Positions 1 to 10,280 of a stretch of DNA of 23,458 nucleotides are shown piece by piece; position 1 is the stretch's first letter; the number at the start of each line of letters is the position of its first letter. The stretch is taken from the NCBI GenBank assembly GCA_905250885.1, contig CAJNOQ010002613.1:1-23458 (forward strand), written 5' to 3'. Source of the DNA: Didymodactylos carnosus (Eukaryota; Rotifera; Eurotatoria; Philodinida; Philodinidae). A program made the translations under genes and the position numbers. A model generated the notes under the pieces. The model was not told where the DNA came from. It saw only the letters and a list, made by a program, of their open reading frames with translations, and did not search any database.

Positions 1-115
1 GGTCTTGCGTAAGATCTTGGGTACAAAAATGTCCTGAGATCTTGTACCCATTTTTTCAAGATCTAGTGCCAAATCTTAACGTAAGATCTTGGGTAAGATC
101 TTCGTTTCAAGATGT
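1..115. repeat. Block of AAGATCTT-type palindromic repeats, cut by the window edge
   Basis: This block holds several copies of AAGATCTTG or close variants (for example near 11-20, 36-45, 87-96 and 97-104), mixed with GGGTA/TACCC half motifs. The same short palindrome fills the element at 1077-1884, so this is probably the right end of a second copy whose left part lies outside the window. It fades into unique sequence after about 130, near the text CTAGGGTA, which resembles the CCTGGGTA at the right end of the complete element. No coding potential is seen. Confidence 0.7.
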
Positions 116-1076
116 TGGACTAGGGTAGCAACTATACATGGACGCCGTGTACTTTTGCACGCGTAACATCATGGATATTATACTAACTTAAGAATAAAAA
201 CTTACACAAGATCACATCAAGAAAGTAATTCGCACTTAATAAACCATATAGCACTAATATGTTGTTCAAAAGAATTGTGAAATTGAACTTTGCACAATGG
301 ATTTATATGAAAATGAATCCCACTGACTGTGACATTTTATATCATATTATATTTTGAGAAAAGAGCAAAGAGCTCTTTTAAAAGGAGCTAGAGTACGACA
401 TGAAACAACATTTTCAGGCAATGTATTCCACTCAGTCAAAATATACTATAGAAAAATGAGGATGCAACACGAACTTTTTTGACAGTAATAGTATCTGATG
501 AGCATTTTGCCAGTCAGAATTGAGCCTAGCCGAGCGTCGATCATCCAATGGTTGAATAAGAAGTGGTTGAAAAGCTAAGAGAGGTGATAAACTAGTTTTA
601 ATTTTAAAAAAAGTGAAGTAATCAGAAGTATTGCCTTCTTAACGTGAGATCAAGAAGTTTTAACTTAACGACTAAATCACTTACTTACAGAACCGTTAAA
701 CTTTCTACAGATAAGTCTTGCTGCTAATTCCGTAATCTTATCTAAACCAGATCTATGCCAATAACTGTGATACACCACACTACAGTAAGTCTCCGGTGAT
801 CCTTCGGAAAATACAAGATCGCTAGGGTAGCTTCGATTACATTGACACATTCTTTTACTCAACGGATTGAGGGAATCACAAATAAAGATTACTTGGTAGT
901 ATACAGAAGAAAATCAACATGCCCTCATTTTGTACTGTGAGAATGTAAAACTAAAAAATTATATTGTAACACTGACTGCAATCCTCTGTAATCCTAGTGA
1001 ATGCATTGGGCCTAAATACCTCGTTCGCGCAATGAAGCCGGTATTTGTCATTTTTCTAGATGTAAATTTACTTATA
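116..1076. other. Non-coding stretch, nothing recognised
   Basis: About 960 bases of AT-rich sequence between two AAGATCTT repeat blocks. The only open frame of note is 61 codons on the minus strand (677-862); it has no recognisable domain and no splice context. No RNA gene, promoter or mobile-element end could be identified. Confidence 0.5.
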
Positions 1077-1884
1077 CCCAGGGGAAAGACGTCTTACAAG
1101 ATCTTATAAGATCTGACGATTTCTTATGCAATCTTGCTGCAAGATCTTTTGGAAGAACTTGTAAGATCTTATCCCAAGATCATGTATGATCTTGCGGAAT
1201 CTCGTAACTTCTTGTTGTAAGATCTTACAAGATCAGCTTATAAGAAATCTTAAGATCTTGTAACAAGAAGTTATATGATCTTGCAAGCTCTTGTCAGTTC
1301 TTATCACGAGATCATACGATTTCTTGTTACAAGATCTTACAAAATCTTACAAGAAGCGATGACTCATTCTTATCACGTAAATTTTGCAACGATATATAGT
1401 ATATATAAAACATAGTTCTTATATGATGAAACTTAGAATTTTTTCTTTCTCCAACTGCACACATCAGCTGAGCACAAATAAAGTGCATGGCTATAAGTAA
1501 CGTGGTGAGACACGTTACTAAGGACGTCAGGGTCCTTCTTATGCTCGAAAATATTATGAAAAGAAAAAAGCTGTTTTTTAAAGAGGGTCTGTAGGGAAGC
1601 TATAGTACAGAATCAGAGATATAATCTTATATGATCTTATGAAATCTTTCAAGATCTTGTCACATCTTGCGCGATCTTATCGCCAGATCTTGCAAAGTCA
1701 TACAAGATCTTATCACAAGATCTTGCTGTAAGAAAAATCTTGTAAAGTTTAAATGTAAATCTTGTGAAATCTTATAAGATTCTTGAACCAAGATTCTTGT
1801 GGAATCTTGTGGTATCTTATAATATGATCTTACAAGATCTTGTATGAACGTACAAGATCATATTTCAAGATTCTTCGCCCTGGG
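1077..1884. mobile_element. Non-autonomous element with inverted ends, filled with AAGATCTT palindromes
   Basis: The left end CCCAGGGGAAAGA (1077-1089) and the right end TCTTCGCCCTGGG (1872-1884) are inverted repeats matching at 11 of 13 positions, and each is flanked by the dinucleotide TA (1075-1076 and 1885-1886). Between them lie two dense repeat blocks, about 1090-1375 and 1620-1870, with many copies of CAAGATCTTG, TAAGATCTTA and one-base variants on irregular 10-20 base spacing. A unique core of about 240 bp (1376-1619) separates the blocks. There is no transposase frame, so it would have to be mobilised in trans. A TA flank would fit Tc1/mariner-like or similar insertion, but two bases are weak evidence. 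Family unknown to me. Confidence 0.55.
1496..1537. repeat. Two adjacent stem-loops in the core of the AAGATCTT element
   Basis: The stem AGTAACGTG (1496-1504) pairs perfectly with CACGTTACT (1511-1519) across a 6-base loop. It is followed without a gap by AAGGAC (1520-1525) pairing with GTCCTT (1532-1537), also across 6 bases. Both sit close to the midpoint (about 1480) of the element at 1077-1884. Function unknown. Confidence 0.5.
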
Positions 1885-1886
1885 TA

Positions 1887-2945
1887 GGTACTCATTCCAT
1901 CTAATAAGGACTTTCACAAAATACTTCATAGCAGTAAAACCAAGTATTACAAGCTTGAAGAAGTACTTGTAAAAGTTCGTGACCAGTGTGTAATTTTGAA
2001 AATATCTGCCAATTTTTCCAAATATTTACTAAACAATGAAGTACGTTCGCTAGAGAAGTACTAGTTTATAATTCTTTAGATTTCTCTCGATACATGACTG
2101 TTCGCGGTATCATTATTAGTTGTAGTCGAATAGATTTCTAGAAAAAACAGATTAAGTCAACCTTTTTTCCTATAAGCAGACAAAATCGTTGATGTTTATA
2201 TGGCTTGCTTATTGAGCGACATCTAGTATAGAGTCCCTTACTGCAGACTTTGCCCAATTAAAACAGTTGTCGGATGCAAACCTTTTCTTTTCAGTACGAT
2301 CCCGACACCATTTCATTTATGCTAAAAAGAATGAGTAGAAACTGTGTGACGAGCAATTTTACTTTTTCTAATCGTACAAAAAGTATGTGAAATAAACATA
2401 TTCTTTTATCCGTCGGTCACATTGACCTTCTTAAATAAAAAGTCGAAATATCGTCGAATATGCTTTATAAAAATTTTATAATAAATATTGTAAATGCAAA
2501 TTTCTTTTTATAATGATAGTAGTCCTACGTTCTTATGTTATTGTTGTAGCGTTAGTGATTTAGACTAAGACTAGTTTATTCACGAAAAGTGAGAGTTATC
2601 AAAAGGTCGACCTGTCTGTAATAACAATGACTTTTTGACTGCTCTGTATCATACATCATTGTATTCAGTATTTTCTTCAATCAATACTTAACTGAACTTC
2701 ATGATCATCGAAGTCAAGTGGAAGAAGAAGTGAAGTTAACCGGTTTTTAAAATCTTTAGATTAAAACTCACCTTTATCTCACCTGAAGAGTAATTTATAA
2801 GACATATGTGACACTGTAGCAATGGACAGTTCTCTGTGAATAATATTTTTTAATAAGCTTTTTTGTTATCAAGAAATGAGTTTCGTTCGTCGATCGTTTT
2901 TCTCTTCCGTGGTTTACAAGCCAACGTTTTTGTTGTAGATAACTA
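1887..2945. other. Intergenic region upstream of MED7
   Basis: AT-rich sequence without a credible gene. The 77-codon minus-strand frame at 2795-3028 overlaps MED7 exon 1 and has no support. The proximal part should contain the MED7 promoter, but no specific element could be identified. A pyrimidine-rich tract ending in TTTTTGTTGTAG at 2938 lies 7 bases before the MED7 start codon and looks like a 3' splice site. Confidence 0.5.
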
Positions 2946-3585
2946 ATGGGAGACCAAGCTCCAGTGTTGAGCAGTGCTTTTCCGCTGCCACCTATGGCAT
3001 ATATTGAACGCTTTTCAGATGAAACCAAAGCACCTAAACCACCAGCTCCAATTGTTGTATGTTCAGTTTGTCAATATGTGTTTAATTCTAAATAATTTTA
3101 AGTTTTTTTGTTTACTTGTTTAGGGTCCGTTCGAATTGTTTGGTGCTTATGTGAATTTAAATGAACAAGATCCCATTCCAACATTAGAATCTCAAAATAT
3201 TCAACGTGTTTACACAAAGCCAGATGATTATAAAGGTGAACTGAAAAAATTATGTTTTTCTATCTTAACAAATTATCTTGACCTATTGCATATTGTATCA
3301 AAATCATCCAATGTTCAAGCAAAAGATGCGCCTGAGTTATCATTACGTGAACAAAAATTAGCGGAAATTGACCTATTGTTTGTTAATATTCATCATCTGA
3401 TTAATGAATTACGTCCACATCAAGCACGTGAAACTCTAAGAGTGATATTGGAAGAACAAAAACAACAACGTGTAAAAACAAGTGAAAAATTGTATTCATT
3501 TTTAAATCGAATCGTTGATGTTCTTAATTCAGCTGTTTATTCATTGAATGATCTTGTACCTCAATTAACAGAAGAGCAGAACTAA
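2946..3585 (+). CDS. MED7: Mediator complex subunit 7
   Basis: MED7 is a conserved subunit of the middle module of Mediator, which links activators to RNA polymerase II in the nucleus. The gene has two exons, 2946-3056 and 3124-3585, joined in phase 0 across a 67-bp GT...AG intron, and gives 190 residues. Family hallmarks are visible: an N-terminal LPPMAYIERFSDE segment (residues 14-26), a proline-rich PKPPAPI stretch, LESQNIQRVY (about 59-68), the helix ILTNYLDLL (84-92) and the signature LINELRPHQARETLRVILE (130-148), followed by a helical C-terminus. It is somewhat shorter than vertebrate MED7, mainly at the C-terminus. The start was chosen as the only ATG in frame ahead of the LPPM motif. 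An acceptor-like TAG ends at 2938, 7 bases before it, and a poly(A) signal AATAAA lies at 3722-3727. Identification is firm; the exact start is slightly less so. Confidence 0.95.
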
Positions 3586-4919
3586 TTCATTGTGTATTTG
3601 TTTGTTATCTAAAAGCAAAATTGCTGTTTTGGTAAAAGAATTGCAAGAATATTTAGATAAAAGATTTTTATTAACATATATGATAGATGTTTTGCATATT
3701 TTGTAAAGATTTTCATTTTATAATAAAGTTACTGCTAGATATTCTTAGCTTTTTATTAAAATAACTTTTTATCGTTCGCTAAATATGTCGGATGAATGAA
3801 AGAACCTAAGAAAGAGTAGTACGACTAGCTCTCTTAACTAATGTCGTATCTGAATGCTTAGGAGTTATTAGTTAGATGTGCCAATACATTGCGTATTAGC
3901 TACAAGATATTGATGTTAGTCCTTGTTTAGACTAATGAACTTAACTCTTCGCAGTATGTTTAAAACAAACAAACTTTCGCCAATAAAATTGACTTCGTAA
4001 TTTTGATTGAATTGCTTTTGGATATTTTCATATTGCGCTGTCCAACTAATGTTTCAATTTTTCTTAATAGTAATAATGAAAAATAACGAACAAATTAAAA
4101 CATATTGTGTTCATCCCAATATACAATATATTTCATTTTTATTTGTTGTCGATTTAAATTTTATTCTTCTTTTCACCATTTTTGTCTACATATCAACTTT
4201 AAATATCAGCGTAGTCCGTGGAAACTTTAAACGAATAAGATATACTAAAAGAAAAGAAATGAGACTGAAGAAAAAGAAAATATTACACATACAATAGAAT
4301 AAGTAACATTGCTTCAAGTATAAATTTTAAAAATGAACCTTAAAAAATAGATGAAGTCATATATCTACCAAGATATATGATGAAGTTATATCTACCAAGA
4401 AAACTTCTGAAATGAGTTCTTGAAAGAAAGTAGTTGAAAACAACAGTGAAGTTAAAACTGTTAGTCAGTAGTTTCTACTTCTAATTAAAAGATAAGCAAC
4501 TTCAATATTGAAAAGTTCGCTGTCAATGTGATGTGTATAATAAGCGGTTAGCGGATAGCATGAGTTTGTGAGCATAGAAAACAGTAAAGTTATAAGTTTT
4601 AGCCTACCATGTTGACTTTATGTCGGTTCAGAGAAAACTTTTTCATACTTATATTCGAGTGTGTTTTTCCAGTATAAGATGAAACAATGTCTTCTTAAAA
4701 GGCTCTAAATTTATATAGAACATACTCGATTAAACAATTGTGTTTTTGGATGCTAATGCTACATATACTTATGCCCGCTATATATGATTGTCGTAGTAAC
4801 GCTCTTCTTGAAACTTCTAACGATCGAAGCCTCCCTGTTTCTACCTATCATTTGAATATTTGCTGAAATTTACTTTCTCTCTTTAAATTAGATTACCAAT
4901 AATTTGGTATTTCAGTGGT
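3586..4919. other. Intergenic region between MED7 and the PRDM-like gene
   Basis: This stretch contains the MED7 3' flank with AATAAA at 3722-3727, then AT-rich sequence. An imperfect tandem pair of about 24 bases (4350-4373 and 4378-4400) shares GATGAAGT...ATAT...CTACCAAGA. A 96-codon frame at 4007-4297 begins at TTG, is rich in I, F and K, and looks accidental. The region should hold the promoter of the downstream gene. Confidence 0.5.
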
Positions 4920-7900
4920 ATGTCAGCCGAACTTAAATTACCACCATTTTTAACATTTAAACCATCTAAAGCAAAAACTGGTGAAAATGGTATGTTCATC
5001 GGTTTTTAGTCTTATTTTTATTTATTACCATCTGTGTATTCTAGGATTATATGCAAAGCAAGTGATTTTACCTAATGAACCATTGGGTATTTATAAAGGA
5101 AAAATTCGTCGTACATTATTACAAACAGCTGATGAAGAATACGTGTGGGCGGTAAGCTTCAGTATTAGTGCATGAAGACTAAATAGCTCAAGTATTTCTT
5201 TGTTCAATTAGATTTTGAGTGCAAGAGGTGTACCAGTATTTTATGTTGACGCTAGTAATCCAACTGACGGAAATTTTCTACGGTATATTCGTTGGACACA
5301 TGATAAGCAGCAACAAAATGTTGTTTGTATGCAGCAAAATCAACAAATTCATTATTTTTCATTAAAAGTATGTTGTTTCGTTTATATAATCAATCGTTAT
5401 TTCAGTAAAATATCATTTTTAGACCATCCGTCCGGATGAAGAACTTTTAACTTTTATCGAACGTCAAAAAACGAAAAAGAAAGGTATTTTCTTCAACTAT
5501 ACTGTCAGTAACAATTGTGAGAGATTTGTGAAGATGTGTGTATATCATTGTCAGATAAACAAAATGGTCGAACACGACGTCATTCTCAACAACAACAGTT
5601 ACAACATCACGATAATGCGGATATAAAAATAATTGATTTAAATGAGTTTAAAGATGAAAATTTAATTATGAATCGATCGACCGAATTCGAATTGCAAATA
5701 ACGAGAAAATTTCTATCTGAAACAATTCTGACTGATGGATTAAAACACACATGTTTAAAATGTGATATTTGTCATCAAATATTCATGTCGAATGTGGCAT
5801 TCAAAGTAGACTATTATTAAACTCTTAAATCTTTCCATTTCTCAAATTTATTTGATTTTAGTTTCATTATCACAATTATCATATAACACCACATCATTTA
5901 TCATACGCAAACAGACCCAGAATTAAAGTTCGAGATAATTGTAATATATGTAAAATTGGAAGTGTATCAAATGATGTCAAAAGTGTTGTGGTTGATCTTA
6001 TTGAAGGTGATATTTTGGTTTCATTGGAAACGTACATTTTAAATATGTTATCTGTTTAGTTGTGTGTGGTGATGATCGATTACCAATCGAACCAACAGAT
6101 GATTTACGTTTTATTCGTTTACATCTTTATCGATGTTATTGGTGTGCACCAACTGCAGATTGTCATTACAATACAGCAAAACAACTTGCACAACATATGC
6201 GATCTAAACATTTTCGATTATTACAGGCATTATTAACAACATCACAAACAGCAGCATTAACAAATAATTCAAAAATAAACAAATCAAAGACGAAACATTC
6301 ACAAGATCAACAACAAGGTATTTTTTTTTAATTGATACAGTCTATACAGTACGCTCATCATTTACTGGTTTTTAGGTGAACAAAATGAAAATGGTATTGA
6401 TATTCTTAATATAACATCCAAAAATGAACAGTCCACACTGAGTCGACAAACGAGTCGAGATGATACAACAGCAGGTGGTACTAGTCGAGGAAGAGGTCGA
6501 CCTTCATCCGTCATGAATGGAAGCGAAACTCCTATTAGTTTTGGTATACAAAATATTTTTTGTTGTCAAAAATATAACATTATCGTTTATATGTACTTTT
6601 AGGCATTCCCGATCCACTCACCGAACGGGATTGTCAACAATTATTTTCAATTGGTGAACAAGTTGCATATAATATGATGAATTGTATTGATGGCACATTG
6701 GAAGATATTCAACAAAATGAAGAACTATGTCGAAAATATATGGATATTGATGATAGTGAATCATTACCTACATCATTAGAATTATTTTTGGAACAATTTC
6801 AACATGTTTGCGAATATTTAGGTCCAAAGAAAAAAACTGAGACAGCTGTTCAGGTATTAGCCAACAGTTATTTTAAGCACAACCCTTGTACAAGTAGTAA
6901 TTATAATAAAACAAAAATAACGAGAAAAAATACAATTGATCGATTTTTATGTCCAACATGTGATCAGTGTTTTCATAATACACAGCAATTAATTGAACAT
7001 GAAAAAGAAGAACACGATAGATTAGTGTCTGTCTACGATTGGGGATGTGAAGTATATGGTGTTAATCAAGCGAATCCTTATGCATTTATACTTGAACTTG
7101 AAAATCATTTGGATCATTCACAAAAAATATCAAACAAACCGTCAACAACAAAAATTATCACAAGAAAGGTTTGTTTTCTTCTTTTCATTCAGTTCATCTA
7201 TCATCTTTAAATTATTTCTAATTCTTAATCGAACGTTGTCTTCAAATTGTGTACTGCTATACTCTGCAAAATGAGCATTGATCTCACACTCATAACATAA
7301 CGTTGCGAATCTTAGTGCCATAGTCTGAAGTTTGATTGCTTTGAATGTGAAGCGATGATGGTAAGAGCTATTTGATGAACAATTTTTGTATATTAGCGCT
7401 ATCATCATTATTCGTCGAAAGTGCAAACAGTATGTTTTCTTTTTCAGTCTGCTCGACTACGTTCTTCGTCATCAACAGAGCCATCCATAAAGACTAACGA
7501 CAGTAAGTTTTAATAGCTTGTGTATGTATCGGGATTTTATTTCTGCATATCGTTTAAGATCAAAACGAAATACAAATTAAAGAACCCACTTCAATAAAGA
7601 GTGTTTCAAAGTCCGTCAAAAAAGAATTTTTTAGATCGAATACGTGCCCATTGAATATAAATTCTTGTGACATAAAACCAAAAGAAGAACAAATTGATTT
7701 TAATGAACAGCAACGTAAATCAAAGCGACTTCAAAATAGTATGATCAATAATCCCAGTAGTATCAATTCATTACCGACAACTGCCATCAATATTCCACAA
7801 GTAGATGTTAAGAAAGAAGCCGATATTGATTTGACAACAATTACCGAACAAGTTAATTCGATGAAACGTATGTCATCACGTAACAATAATAATTCAACCT

Positions 7901-10280
7901 CAATTGCCAATAATGATACATCAAGCAATGATCAAGTGATTGTTAAAACAGATAAACGTTATTATTGGTGTACAAAATGTTCAAAATTATATTTAAATTT
8001 AATATCACTTTACACAGAATCGCATTATAGACAATGTGTTCGATCTGAACAACATTTTACGGTTGTTAATGATCCATTATTTTTTCAATCAACAGAAATG
8101 AAAGATTTATTACCAGCTAATGATAATAAATATTTAGCAATCGTACCCACTGTAAAATTACAAGAAACAACGCCAGGTAATTGTTTTGTACATATTCTGA
8201 TATTAAGCGAAAGGGAAGAAATGGATGTGACTGATCTGGTTTTGGGTTCGAGTTCAAGTGAAATTGAAATCTCTTTAATTTTTTACAATTCCAGACTATT
8301 GCTAGAATAGAAATATTAATTACTGACCTATCTATAAACTTTTTTAATTCGCATTTGTAACATTTAACAAAATTTCATCTTTATCTATTTTAGGTAACAA
8401 AACAGTACCCAGCGAACAAACATCGTCTCATATTCGCACTTATTTTCTTAATGGAAGACCTGTTGGACAATCTCGTCCTATTACCGTCAAAGATTTACGT
8501 CAACAATTTTTAACACATTCAACATCTACATTAAAGCAGACACCATCAATTCCTAGTGAAGAATATATTTATCATCCAAAAGTAGAAAAAGAAGAATCTC
8601 CGCCGAGAATCATTAATTCAAAAACACGAATGTCAAATGGTATCAGAGAACTTCGTCCTAGAACAAGTTTAATTGATACACAAAAATCTCTGCCTTTGTG
8701 GCGACCACCAACAACATCTCCACCACCACCTCCATCTGTTATTCTAATTCCCACTTCATCATCCTCATCCAATCTCTCACATCGTTCGTTAGATAGATTT
8801 CGTGTAAGTTCCGATGAAGAAGATCAAATTTCTACAACAGCAACAACAACACCAGTCATAGAAAAATCTCAAACGAAAGAAGTTGAAAAAACATTTGTAA
8901 GGAAAAGACGATCACCAACACCCGTTTTGGTTAAAGAAGAAATAAGTGATGAGGAAGGAAATGAACCAAAACAACGAAAAAAATTCAAACGAACGATATC
9001 AAATAGAAATCTAATCTTAAAACGAAGAAAACAAAATCGAACGGTACATTTGATTAGTTTGCTCAATGTTCATCATTAATTATTTTTTTTCCTTTTCAGA
9101 CATTGAGTTCATCCTATTCAACTAGTGACGTATCAGCATCAAAAAATTCAACTAGTTCAGTATTAAAACGATCTATTTCACAAACAATAGGAGAAACAAA
9201 ACGACGTCGATTATTTGCAGTTAAATCGACAGTGAATAACAACAATAGAAATCAAAGGTTGGACATTCGTTGAAAAAGATTATTGTATATCAAAACGGAG
9301 AACGTCATTTTTATTCTATCAGAATACAAGCGGAAAATATTCCATTATAGTATTCTAAACTAAAACTATCGAAAAACACAAAATCAATTTTGTACAAATA
9401 GAGATTCGAACATGTGAACTTAGCTTTGTAGTAAACTACAAAACTAAATTCACCGTTCTGTATCTATATTGATTGTGTACAACGATTAAATAATAACGAT
9501 AGAATAAAGCTTATATCAACACAGAACACAAAAAACACACCAAAAAAATTACTACTGATAACATCGAGTCGATTGCACAACTTCAATCGTTATACAGAAT
9601 ATAGATACAGAACGGTGAATTTAGTTTCGTAGTTTACTACAAAGCTAAGTTCACATATTCGAATCTCTATTCGTACAAAAATTGATTTTGTGTTTCTCGA
9701 TAGTTTTAGTTTAGAATACTATAATGGAATATTTTCCGCTTGTATTCTGATAGAATAAAGCTTATATCAACGTCATTTTTCTATTTGTAGCTCAGATTCT
9801 CTAACTTCGTTACCATCGAATTTAACTAATTTATCGACTCGTTCAAATATTCCCGAAGCATTACAATGTTATGCTCATGTGTGTGTGAAATGTAATATGC
9901 CGTTCAGTGATGCTTTGTCGCTTGATCTTCATCAGAAAACACAATGTCTTGAACGTAATGTATTGGATGAATGTGGTATGTGGTTTCGGTGTAAGTAGTC
10001 TAAAGATCCTTTTTTATTGAAATATGGCTGTGCTCTTTGCTTCCTCTTTTTAGGTCCTCTGTGTAGTTTAACGTATTGTGACGCTACTTTAATGTCGCTA
10101 CATATAACAAAAACACATCGTTCTGAATTGAAATCAATTCAAACATTAAAACGGACGCTTCCAAGACCAGGACGAAAGACAACTAGCGACGATTCAACCT
10201 CTGATTCACCACCATCTGCGAGAGTGATCGTTCCTCCATTATCACCAAATTTTCAACGAAAAAAACAACGAACAATCTAG
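4920..10280 (+). CDS. PRDM-like PR/SET-domain zinc-finger protein (15 exons)
   Basis: Exons: 4920-4989, 5045-5151, 5212-5367, 5423-5483, 5555-5805, 5862-6006, 6060-6317, 6376-6543, 6603-7168, 7448-7502, 7559-8176, 8394-9043, 9100-9257, 9791-9975, 10054-10280. All introns are GT...AG, phases match, and the sum is 3,675 nt (1,224 residues). Residues about 24-125 form a PR domain: LYAK, LPNEPLGIYKGKI, VDASNPTDGNFLRYIRW and IHYFSLKTIRPDEELLTF align with the PRDM pattern (Y.DA.....NW.RY ... I.Y....I.P.EELL). Fingers follow at about 201-222 (split by an intron), 289-314, 522-543 (canonical CX2CX12HX4H), 750-772 (C2HC), 1119-1140 (C2HC) and 1149-1171 (CX3CX12HX4H). A CX2C pair lies at 242-245, an AT-hook-like RGRGRP at 387-392, and low-complexity S/T/N/K linkers between. 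PRDM proteins are nuclear regulators, some with methyltransferase activity; activity here is unknown. AATAAA is at 10482-10487. The PR domain resembles PRDM2/RIZ by eye, but orthology is not established. The start is the only ATG near the acceptor at 4915. Confidence 0.85.
9313..9768. mobile_element. Foldback element inside intron 13 of the PRDM-like gene
   Basis: Two arms of about 175 bp, 9312-9487 and 9583-9757, are inverted copies differing at only about five positions in the first 160 bases, with a loop of about 95 bases. The 12-bp direct repeat AACGTCATTTTT flanks the insertion (9301-9312 and 9769-9780). Removing the element and one repeat leaves an intron of 65 bp, the usual size here. 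The ends are not symmetric: the right side has an extra AAGCTTATATC (9758-9768), and the segment GATAGAATAAAGCTTATATC occurs once more in the loop near 9498-9517. Each arm contains the palindrome TTTGTAGTAAACTACAAA. No coding sequence. Family unknown to me; a 12-bp duplication is unusual for a DNA transposon. Confidence 0.75.

Noticed and set aside
1..1880. CRISPR-like array of the AAGATCTTG repeats
   Set aside because: Repeats are only about 10 bases, spacing is irregular, spacers are absent, and the context is eukaryotic.
4007..4297. Open frame of 96 codons between MED7 and the PRDM-like gene
   Set aside because: It starts at TTG, its composition (I, F, K, N) simply mirrors AT-rich DNA, and it has no domain or splice context.
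7142..7426. Antisense frame of 94 codons across intron 9 of the PRDM-like gene
   Set aside because: It lies mostly in the 279-bp intron on the opposite strand, has no recognisable domain, and the sense exon junctions on both sides are well supported.
8177..8310. Read-through of exon 11 into the following intron to a stop at 8310
   Set aside because: The GT at 8177 and the AG at 8393 restore the frame into the next exon with matching phase; the read-through tail has no domain.
9395..9420. Possible tRNA T-loop (TTCGAATC on the minus strand) suggesting a tRNA gene or SINE
   Set aside because: No matching acceptor stem, A box or anticodon arm could be found; the motif lies in the foldback arms.
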